A stretch of DNA of 64,000 nt from Solibacillus sp040274725 (GTDB lineage: Bacteria; Bacillota; Bacilli; Bacillales_A; Planococcaceae). Numbering within the stretch: the first letter of the stretch is position 1; the number at the start of each line of letters is the position of its first letter. This document shows positions 7,844-15,800 of the stretch, piece by piece. Location of the stretch: the NCBI GenBank assembly GCA_040274725.1, contig JBEMAQ010000007.1, positions 62,001 through 126,000 on the forward strand, written 5' to 3'. The notes below the pieces were generated by a model, which did no database searches, was not told the DNA's origin, and was given only the letters and a program-made list of their open reading frames with translations. The position numbers and the translations under genes were made by a program.

Positions 7844-8650
7844 TTGAATAATGTCCAAATGTGCGCACAACCGAGTACACCCTCTACATGTCATAAACCC
7901 GTAGAACTTTATATTTTTATCGATCCATTGTGCCCAAATGCGTTTGCTATGCAAGCAACACTTCGCAAATTGCAGCTAGAGTATGAGCATTATTTCACAT
8001 GGCGTTATGTATTAAGTACACAATTAGCAAGCTTAAACTGCCTCAGTAATCGAATGAAGGACTGCGATACAAACCATGAACTAGATATTGCACACCCTGT
8101 TCTGCCATCTATCGCGATTAAGGCCGCTGAATTACAAGGCAAAAAAGCTGGCTTCCGCTATTTAACAAAAATCCAGCAAACAGCCGCGCTTGGTACACGC
8201 AATGTCAATTCACGTGCAACATTAGTCAACATCGCAAAAGAAACAGGCTTAGATATGGATGAATTCCTTACAGATTTTGGCTCTAAGGAAGCAACACGTG
8301 CCTTCCAGTGTGATTTACATATTACGCGCGAAATGGAAGTTGACGAAGTGCCAAGCATCGTCTTTTTCAATGAATGTATTGAAGATGAGGGCCTGAAAGT
8401 TAGTGGACTGTACGATTACGACGTCTATGAGCATATTTTACAGCAATTAATTTCAGAGGAGCTGATCCCACAACCTCTTCCAACAATTGATGAGCTATTT
8501 ACTCGCTTTTCTGCCATCACAACAGCGGAGGTTGCGGAAATTTATTCAATCGATGAGCAAATGGCTGAGCGTGAGCTAAAGAAACGTATGTTGCAACAAA
8601 AAATTGAGCGCCTGATGAGCGATGATTTAACGCTTTGGCGCAAAAAATAA
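7844..8650 (+). CDS. spxH: SpxH (YjbH), ClpXP adaptor for Spx degradation, with altered CxxC
   Basis: A 268-aa DsbA-like thioredoxin-fold protein that delivers Spx to ClpXP in unstressed cells. Recognisable stretches: ELYIFIDPLCPNAFAMQATLRKL (about 22-44), AAELQGKKAGFRYLTKIQQ, and the C-terminal helical part with VSGLYDYDVYEHILQQL. The start is TTG immediately after the yjbI stop, with GGAGGG 7 nt upstream; the first ATG is five codons later. Odd point: in the Bacillus homologue the redox site is CPEC, but here it reads CPNA, so the second Cys is absent, while the N-terminal Cys/His segment keeps only CHKP. Spx itself, the client, lies at 23136-23534. A strong terminator follows. Confidence 0.9.
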   Translation: MNNVQMCAQPSTPSTCHKPVELYIFIDPLCPNAFAMQATLRKLQLEYEHYFTWRYVLSTQLASLNCLSNRMKDCDTNHELDIAHPVLPSIAIKAAELQGKKAGFRYLTKIQQTAALGTRNVNSRATLVNIAKETGLDMDEFLTDFGSKEATRAFQCDLHITREMEVDEVPSIVFFNECIEDEGLKVSGLYDYDVYEHILQQLISEELIPQPLPTIDELFTRFSAITTAEVAEIYSIDEQMAERELKKRMLQQKIERLMSDDLTLWRKK

Positions 8651-8672
8651 GCTCTATCCATTAGCGTATCCA

Positions 8673-8710
8673 AGTATGAGATGGTTTATACCATTTCATG
8701 CTTTTTTTTT
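8673..8710 (+). terminator. Rho-independent terminator of spxH
   Basis: A 13-bp stem (AGTATGAGATGGT with ACCATTTCATGCT, two G-T pairs), 4-nt loop, then eight T. Confidence 0.9.
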
Positions 8711-8712
8711 GC

Positions 8713-8756
8713 AAAAATGGCGCCATACAAGGAAATCCTTGCACGGCGCCATTTTT
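8713..8756. terminator. Bidirectional terminator between spxH and efeU
   Basis: Perfect 12-bp inverted repeat AAAAATGGCGCC / GGCGCCATTTTT enclosing a second small stem (CAAGGA/TCCTTG). The A and T ends make it usable in both directions; it touches the efeU stop codon. Confidence 0.85.
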
Positions 8757-10465
8757 TATTTTTTTCGTTGCTTCCAGGATATAAATGCCCAAACAAGAAG
8801 TAAAATCACCTGACCGCTCATCGTTTCAACTGTTGGATAAAAGCCGATTGCACTAATGACAGGCAGTTCATGAATAATGGTCGTCGGGAAAACATTTGTT
8901 AATTGCAGTGTATGAATACTTGTTCCAATAATTTTGAACGCTAATATATAAATGAAGATTGTCGCCACAAAGAAGAAGCGGTGAATTGGAATTTTCACAC
9001 TTAATTTAAATAGAACAAACGCCACAATAATTAAAATAACAAGCGCTACAACAATCCCTAAAGCAAAATCAAACATCTCCATTTTCGGAATAATCCCCGC
9101 ATAAAACAGAATCGTCTCGGCCCCTTCACGGAATACCGATAAAAAACTAATTGATGCCATCGAAATAACAGAGCCTGTTGACATTGCGCTGCCCATTTGC
9201 TTGGACAAATACGCATTCCACGACTCTACGCTTGATTTATTATGTAGCCAAATACCGACCCCGATCATCATCATGGCAGCCGCTAATCCAATCCAGCCTT
9301 CAATCATTTCGCGACTTGTTGCTGCCGTCAGTGCATTGAATAAATAGGATAATGCAACGGCCGCAGCTACTGATAACAGTACCCCTGCTGCTGCACCTGT
9401 ATAAATCCATTTCACCATACGCTCCTGATTTGAACGCTTTAGGAATGACACGAGCACCATAATAATTAGAATGGCCTCAAGCCCTTCTCGTAGTAAAATA
9501 AGTGCAGAATCCCAGAACGTATAGCTATCATGATCCTGTAATAATTGAATTTCGGTTTTGTATTTTTGCAGCTCGGTCACAATCGCATCATTATCAGGAT
9601 TTGTTTGCATAAGCTGACTCACTAAAATCGGTAGCTTGCTTTCTAATACATTATAAAGCGAGCCGTTTCGTGTAGAAACTTCAATCTCCACATTCGGCCA
9701 AACGATAATGAACTCTGTTAGTGCAGCACTTGCCACCTCATTATCCCTATTATCAATGGCCTTCAGTGCATCATTAATTAAGTTAACAAGTGTTTGCAGT
9801 GAGTAGCCTTGATCCTCTACGACAATATCCTCACCACTTAAAAATAACTCAATATATGATTTCATCGCCTCATAATAAGAATTAGCAAGTGACGTATCAG
9901 GTACCTCATTTGCTAACGCAATACGCATAAATGCCATTTGGTTTTCAATTTTACCGTATAATCCGATACTTTGACTGCGTACAGGCTGCTCGTATTGATT
10001 CCATTTCACATCGAGCATTTTGTACGACTCGTGAATGCGCTGCAAGTCACCCGATGCATATGCCTCTTCCCATTGCTTCATAAACGGGCGATATTTCATC
10101 TCAAATTTTTCACGCTCCGCTACGACATCAATCGGATTTTCCGCTAAATCAAGCGCGCTAATGGCTTTCGATAAATTACTAAATGCTTCGGTGCGCTCCT
10201 CAGTTGTTTGCGCATCTACTACAGCCTGCAATGCCGCATCCGCCGCATCCTTTTCCTTCTTCTGGTCCGAGCTCATCGTTGCCCAAATCACAGTAATTTC
10301 TGCAATGGCATCATTTACGACCTGCTCATTATTTTGCTTCGCGCCAATAAGCCCGTCCGTAATTAACACATAAATCTCACTATACGCAGAGGTCGCAGCT
10401 TGTACAGCATTTGAGGATAACACAAGAAAAATGCATAAACTAAAAACTTGTAAAAAGTGCTTCAC
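8756..10465 (-). CDS. efeU: Iron permease EfeU/FTR1 family with N-terminal extracytoplasmic domain
   Basis: A 569-aa protein. Residues 1-23 form a signal peptide (ending AVQAA). Residues about 24-315 are a helical extracytoplasmic domain with no motif that I can assign. The permease part from about 320 has about seven transmembrane helices and the two iron-binding motifs of FTR1: LLREGLEAILII and SVFREGAETILFYAGIIP (R-E-G-x-E). It moves ferric or ferrous iron with EfeO and EfeB. The start is GTG 10465 with AGGGAG 8 nt upstream; it overlaps efeB by 26 nt, so the genes are cotranslated. Gene order here is efeO-efeB-efeU, differing from B. subtilis efeUOB (ywbLMN). The N-terminal extension is common in Firmicutes FTR1 proteins. 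Confidence 0.9.
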   Translation of the reverse strand: MKHFLQVFSLCIFLVLSSNAVQAATSAYSEIYVLITDGLIGAKQNNEQVVNDAIAEITVIWATMSSDQKKEKDAADAALQAVVDAQTTEERTEAFSNLSKAISALDLAENPIDVVAEREKFEMKYRPFMKQWEEAYASGDLQRIHESYKMLDVKWNQYEQPVRSQSIGLYGKIENQMAFMRIALANEVPDTSLANSYYEAMKSYIELFLSGEDIVVEDQGYSLQTLVNLINDALKAIDNRDNEVASAALTEFIIVWPNVEIEVSTRNGSLYNVLESKLPILVSQLMQTNPDNDAIVTELQKYKTEIQLLQDHDSYTFWDSALILLREGLEAILIIMVLVSFLKRSNQERMVKWIYTGAAAGVLLSVAAAVALSYLFNALTAATSREMIEGWIGLAAAMMMIGVGIWLHNKSSVESWNAYLSKQMGSAMSTGSVISMASISFLSVFREGAETILFYAGIIPKMEMFDFALGIVVALVILIIVAFVLFKLSVKIPIHRFFFVATIFIYILAFKIIGTSIHTLQLTNVFPTTIIHELPVISAIGFYPTVETMSGQVILLLVWAFISWKQRKK

Positions 10466-11663
10466 CTAAATAACTCCCTTTTTTCACACCTGCTAAACAG
10501 GCAAAAATAGCACTCCCACGATGCGTAATGTATTCGTTTAATTTATCTACGCGACCTAAGCTATTTTGAATATCAATAAATTGCTTCGGATCCTTTTGGA
10601 ACGAAATAAACATTAGTCCCGCATCGTATGCGCCCGTCTCTGTCACGATATCAGATGAGTAAGAAAATGGGCGGCGATGAATAACTTGCTTCGCTAATCT
10701 CGATAAAAATACATGTGAATCTTCTGGAATAATTGGATTTCCTTCTAGATCTTTTGAAAAGACATCTACTTCATCCATCTCATTTTTTTGACCAAATAAT
10801 GCACCGTTATCACGATAGCGTCCGAATGTGTTTTCTTGCTCCTTTAAAGAGGTGCGGTCCCACGTCTCTAAATGCATTTGGATACGGCGATACACCAAAT
10901 AAGTACCATGATTAAACCAAGACTGTGTACTGCCGCTCACCCATACATGCTCATTAAATTCTGCCTGCGAGCTTGGATTGATCGTGCCATCCTTAAAAGC
11001 AAATAAATTACGCGGTGTGCTTTTATCTTCTGGAATCGACAGGAAGCCTGCCTGCGACCATTTTAATTTCACCACACCAATCCCAATACGAATTAAATTG
11101 CGCACTGCATGAAAAGCAACTTGTGGATCATCTGCACATGCCTGTATGCAAATCTCCCCGCCCGTCCATCTTTCTTGCAATTGATCCTTTGGAAAATGCG
11201 GCAAATCTTTTAGCTCTTTCGGTTTCTTTGATTGCCAATTTAATACACTGTGCTCAAATAATGAAGGACCTACACCAAACGTTAACGTTAATTTAGCCGC
11301 ACCTAAGTTCAGCGAATCTCCTGTATCAATCGGTGGCACGTAACCATTTGATGTATCCTCCTGCACCATCTTCCCCTGCGTTAAGCGTTCACTGTAAGCC
11401 GTCCACTCCCTAAACAGCTTTTGCAGTGACTCCTCAGACTTACCGATAAAGCTAAGGGAGGCAAAATAAACATTAGACTGGTGAACCGTCGTAATACCCG
11501 CCTGATTTTGGCCGTAAAACGGAATGATTTGCTCCGCAGCCGATGCCTCCTCCTCAGGTAGCAGATTTAACACACCACCTAAGCCTGACGCACCAACCAT
11601 GACACCTACAATGCCTGCACCGGACAGCTTCAACATTTCACGTCGTGTAATTTTTGTCCCCAT
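10440..11663 (-). CDS. efeB: EfeB, Dyp-type haem peroxidase (Tat-exported)
   Basis: A 407-aa protein with a twin-arginine signal: TRREMLKLSGAGIVG near residues 5-19, then a hydrophobic stretch. The body is a dye-decolourising peroxidase: FAFKDGTINPS carries the GxxDG-type motif (catalytic Asp), and the C-terminal QVIHRRPFSYSS..TGAYDAGLMFISFQKDP includes the region of the proximal His. In EfeUOB systems it oxidises ferrous to ferric iron or handles haem at the cell surface. I use ATG 11663 (GAGGTG 6 nt upstream) and not GTG 11672, which lies inside that site. It starts 15 nt after the efeO stop and overlaps efeU. Confidence 0.92.
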   Translation of the reverse strand: MGTKITRREMLKLSGAGIVGVMVGASGLGGVLNLLPEEEASAAEQIIPFYGQNQAGITTVHQSNVYFASLSFIGKSEESLQKLFREWTAYSERLTQGKMVQEDTSNGYVPPIDTGDSLNLGAAKLTLTFGVGPSLFEHSVLNWQSKKPKELKDLPHFPKDQLQERWTGGEICIQACADDPQVAFHAVRNLIRIGIGVVKLKWSQAGFLSIPEDKSTPRNLFAFKDGTINPSSQAEFNEHVWVSGSTQSWFNHGTYLVYRRIQMHLETWDRTSLKEQENTFGRYRDNGALFGQKNEMDEVDVFSKDLEGNPIIPEDSHVFLSRLAKQVIHRRPFSYSSDIVTETGAYDAGLMFISFQKDPKQFIDIQNSLGRVDKLNEYITHRGSAIFACLAGVKKGSYLGEALFTSF

Positions 11664-11678
11664 TACTCTCACCTCTTA

Positions 11679-12542
11679 CTATTCAATTACGATTCCCATT
11701 TGTGCTAACGGTTCACCTAATTCATTTACTGCTTGCGCTAATGCTTTTGTATCTTCCTCTGTTAACTCTAAGTAAGACACATAGCCACCATCCGCTGTTT
11801 CGTATTGCGCTAATAATTCGTTCATTGTCGCGAATTTTTCATCTAATGTTGCTACTAGCTCTGTATCTTTTGCTTCAAGCTTACTGCGTAAAATCTCAAA
11901 GATTTTTTCTGCACCCTCAATATTTGCTTTGAAGTCATAAAGGTCTGTATGAGAGTAAATTTCCTCTTCCCCTGTAATCTTTGAAGTTGATACTTCGTTT
12001 AATAAGTCCACCGCACCTGTTACTAATAAGTCTGGTGTTACGTCAACTGTTTGAATTAATGCGTATAATTCTTTTACGTCTGCTAATAATTGATCTGCAA
12101 CTTCCTCATAGCCAGCTGTTGTATTTTGTTCCCATAATGCATATTCAAGCTTGTGATAACCAGACCAGTCATCCATCGTTTGGCCCTCTTCTTCTAAATC
12201 CGCTAAACGCCCGTCAATGCGTGGGTCTAAATCGCCAAAGCTTTCTGCGATTGGCTCAGAGCGCTCGAAGTACATACGCGCTGGTGCATAAATCGCTTTT
12301 GCGCCTTCTACGTCACCTGATTTAAATACGCTCACAAAGTTTTCTGTTTCCACAACGAATTGCTCCATTTGCTCGATGGCAAATTGTTTATATGTATCTA
12401 GCTCGGCTTGTAATGATGCTGTTTCCTGTGCGGCTTGCTCTACAGGCGTGTCATTTTTTACTTCCGCTTCCTCGCCTCCACATGCTGCAAGTAACATGCT
12501 TGTTGCTACGCCGACTGTAATTAAACTTTTTTTGAATTTCAT
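11679..12542 (-). CDS. efeO: EfeO, iron-binding lipoprotein (M75/imelysin-like domain)
   Basis: A 287-aa protein. The lipoprotein signal has lipobox LAAC at about residue 21, followed by an acidic linker, so it is tethered outside the membrane. The rest is the helical EfeO domain. The motif WSGYHKLEYALWEQ (HxxxE type) is the putative metal-binding site, and FERSEPIAESFGDLDPRIDGR is the second family signature. It has no N-terminal cupredoxin domain, unlike the E. coli EfeO, as is usual in Gram-positives. First gene of the operon; the AGAGGGAA ribosome-binding site is about 8 nt before ATG, and a Fur-like box overlaps its promoter. Confidence 0.92.
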   Translation of the reverse strand: MKFKKSLITVGVATSMLLAACGGEEAEVKNDTPVEQAAQETASLQAELDTYKQFAIEQMEQFVVETENFVSVFKSGDVEGAKAIYAPARMYFERSEPIAESFGDLDPRIDGRLADLEEEGQTMDDWSGYHKLEYALWEQNTTAGYEEVADQLLADVKELYALIQTVDVTPDLLVTGAVDLLNEVSTSKITGEEEIYSHTDLYDFKANIEGAEKIFEILRSKLEAKDTELVATLDEKFATMNELLAQYETADGGYVSYLELTEEDTKALAQAVNELGEPLAQMGIVIE

Positions 12543-12581
12543 CGTCTTTTCCCTCTTTCAATAAATTTTCCATCTTGGCAA

Positions 12582-12601
12582 TGATAATCATTTTCATTAT
12601 A
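12582..12601 (-). promoter_or_regulatory. Fur box and -10 of the efeOBU operon
   Basis: TGATAATCATTTTCA (12582-12596) matches the 7-1-7 Fur consensus TGATAATNATTATCA at all but one position. It overlaps TATAAT on the minus strand (12596-12601), so Fur-Fe2+ would block RNA polymerase. No strong -35 is visible. Confidence 0.8.
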
Positions 12602-12629
12602 TTTGGCAATATATTCTATTATAAGGAAT

Positions 12630-12677
12630 TTAAATACTAGTATTGTTATTAAAAATACTTACACTTAAATACTAGTA
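12630..12677. repeat. 13-bp direct repeat TTAAATACTAGTA, two copies 35 bp apart
   Basis: Copies at 12630-12642 and 12665-12677. The first copy is the left part of a perfect 12-bp palindrome AATACTAGTATT (12633-12644). Both lie between the two Fur-box-like promoters in the efeO/protease divergent region, a position suitable for a second regulator. Confidence 0.5.
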
Positions 12678-12747
12678 AATTAAGGGGTTAAAAGGATTTT
12701 TTTATAAGGTAAAAAAATTTTCTGATATAACTTCCTCTAAAACCTAA

Positions 12748-12777
12748 TTGACATCTATTATCATTTTCATTTAATAT
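12748..12777 (+). promoter_or_regulatory. Promoter of the SLH protease with overlapping Fur-like box
   Basis: -35 TTGACA at 12748-12753, -10 TAATAT at 12772-12777 (18-bp spacing). A Fur-like site with hexamers GACATC-T-ATTATC-ATTTTC at 12750-12768 overlaps the -35; two of three hexamers are near-perfect (6/6 and 5/6), the first matches 3/6. Confidence 0.5.
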
Positions 12778-12810
12778 CCAAAATCGAAGTACAAATTTCA
12801 GGAGGAAACT

Positions 12811-15800
12811 ATGAAAAAGAAAAACATGAAAAATCTAATGGCTACTTCATTAGCAACGACATTCGCTATACCTGCCGCTGTCGTTGGCACACCAATCGTG
12901 CAAGCAGAAGAGTTACAGCAAAACGAAGCAGTTGAAACGACACAGCTAATTGTTAAGCTTTCAGAGGAAGTACAGGTTGTTGAAGCACCTGTTCAACGTG
13001 CAGTCGAAGCTACTTCTACTGACAGCGCAACATTTAACACACAAACAGCAGAAAACATCGTCCAAATTGCTGAACAAGCAGACACGATGGAATTAGTAAC
13101 AGTACATAACGAAGCTATTGCAGAAGAAGCATTACAAGTTGTTGATAAAACTGAAGATTTATTAGTAGTTGAAGTAAATGCAACGAATATTGAAGAAGTA
13201 AAAGAGTCCCTTTTAAACTTTGATAACGTAGAGTATGTTGAGGAAAATGTTGTTTATACAATTGCTGATATGGACGACGAATATTACAAAAGCCAATGGA
13301 ACTTAAAATCGATTAATACGGAGCAAGCTTGGACGGATTTAGATCAATCAAATATTAATTATGAAAAGCAAGTTGTCGTTGCAGTGTTGGATACAGGTAT
13401 CCAACACAATCATGAGGACTTAGCCGGTCGTACATTACGCGGTAAAACATTCGTTGAAAATGAAATTAACGACGATGATGACGGTAGTGATAACCAAGGT
13501 CACGGTACATTCGTATCAGGCTTTATCGCAGCGAATGCAGATAACTCTGTCGGAATCGCTGGTGTTGCTGGTAAGCAAAACGTCAAAATTCTCCCTGTGA
13601 AAGTAATGGATAAAAACGGTTCAGGTACAGCGGCAAATATCGCAAAAGGGATTGAATATGCGATTGCAGAAGGTGTAGACGTAATTAACATGAGTTTATC
13701 AGGTGAATACTCAGAAGCGGTAAATGAAGCGGTTCAAAAGGCAGCTGCTGCTGGAATTGTTGTCGTTGCAGCAGCTGGTAACGGCGGCGGTAGCGCGGAC
13801 GTTTCGTTCCCTGCTGCATTAAATAACGTTATTTCTGTTGCGGCATTAGCGGAAAAAGACCAGCACTATACGCGTTCAAATGTCGGTGCAACCGTTGACT
13901 TATCCGCGCCTGGTGCAGGTGTATTTAGTACATCCATGACGGCAGAAAAATATACAACTGGCTCTGGGACATCGTATGCAGCCCCACACGTTGCTGGTGT
14001 CGCAGCACTATACAAATTAAAGCACCCTGAAGCGTCTGCTGCAGAAATTGAGGAAGTATTAAAGAAAACAGCACAAGATGTTGGCACAAAAGGTCGTGAT
14101 GACAAAACAGGTGAAGGTAAAGTAGACGCTGCAGCTGCATTAGCTTATGACGGTGAAACACAAGTAGCAAGCTTTACAATACCAGGCACAAACGAGAATT
14201 TATTAGGTGAAACAACGATTCAATTATTGCTTACAAAAGCGGAAACAATTGAATCTATTGAATTTTCTATTGATGGCACTGAAATCGGTACTGTACAAAA
14301 TCCAGACAGTGCGCCTTCAATCGTTTGGGATACAACAACTGTTGCTGACGGTAGCTATACATTAACTGCGAAATTACTAGCAAGAGACGGTTCAACAACC
14401 GAAATCACACGTGAAGTAACTGTATTAAACGAAGCACCATCTGGCTATATGTTTAACGTTAAAACACCTAGTGGCTCTGTTGCACAAGCGGCAAACATTG
14501 TCCTTTATGAGAAAATAGAAGCTGAAGATGGCTCGTATTCCTATAAAGAATTATGGACAGGCTTAACAAATTCAGAAGGCGTTGTTCGTGTACCAAGCTA
14601 TATTGGAACAGACTTAAAAACGTTACAAGTAACGGTTCAAGGGACATTCGATGCAGAAGAAGGTAATACATGGTTTATGTACAACCGCGAAGTTTCTTCC
14701 ATCGGTACGGTTGAATTATCAAGCATAAACACAGTGCCTGTTCAATTAACAACGACAAATAAAGCAGGTGAAGAATTACCTGGTGCAGAGTACTACATTT
14801 CGATGCACGATAAAAACGGCGTAAAATTAACAGCACCTAAGCAAGTAAATAATTCAAAAACAAACGTATCCCCTACTGTTTATATTGATAAAGGCGCATA
14901 CGATATCCATTCATACTTTAAAGCAGAGGAAGGCACATACTTCCTTTCACATATGAACACAAACGTCGTAGCAGCAAATTCGCTACTATTTGATGCAAAT
15001 GAATCTGGTCAAGTAATCGTAAATAATGATGACGAAGGTTTAGTCAATGCAACACTGTACTTATACAGCGACAACGTATCAAATACTTTCGGTTCAAGTG
15101 AAGTACTTCATGGTAAAAAATTCTTCGTTTCACCTGGTGATTATAAATACTTAATCGATGCTGAAGTAAAGGATTCAGCTGGTGGCGAAAACTGGATTTA
15201 TGTATTCGAGAGCGATAGCAATGTCGTAAAAGTCACGAAAGATGGCATAACAGAGGTAAAAGCTGGTGGTTCATTACAAATTTCTAAATTCGAATCAGAC
15301 TATGATTCACTTCGTCGCTATTACACACAACGTGGTCTAACATATATCGAACGTGATGAAACGAAAAATATTGCGCATAAACTAGACGGTGCCTTTTATA
15401 CACAACAAGCCTTTACAGATAAATACAACAACGGACTTGTCGGCTTAAAACGCGGCTCAATTGATTCAGAAGATGCACTGTATGTACGTGATGCTCAAAC
15501 AGGCGCAACAACTGCATACGACAACGGTGAAACAACGATTACTGCGCTTGACTTCGGTAATATTTATGCAAAATATAAAGTAGTGAATACAACAAATAAC
15601 AAAACAATTTTAGATAGCCATGCGAAAAACCCAACAAACGCGGCAAACCGTGGCTACTACTGGTACGCATTCTGGGTAACAACAAGCTCAGACATTACAC
15701 CAGGCCTTCACGAAGTATCGTTAGAAATGGATCCAACACCACTTGCACCAGAAGGTCTATACAAAAAAATGGACGTAGACATGCAAAATTCTTCTGTTGA

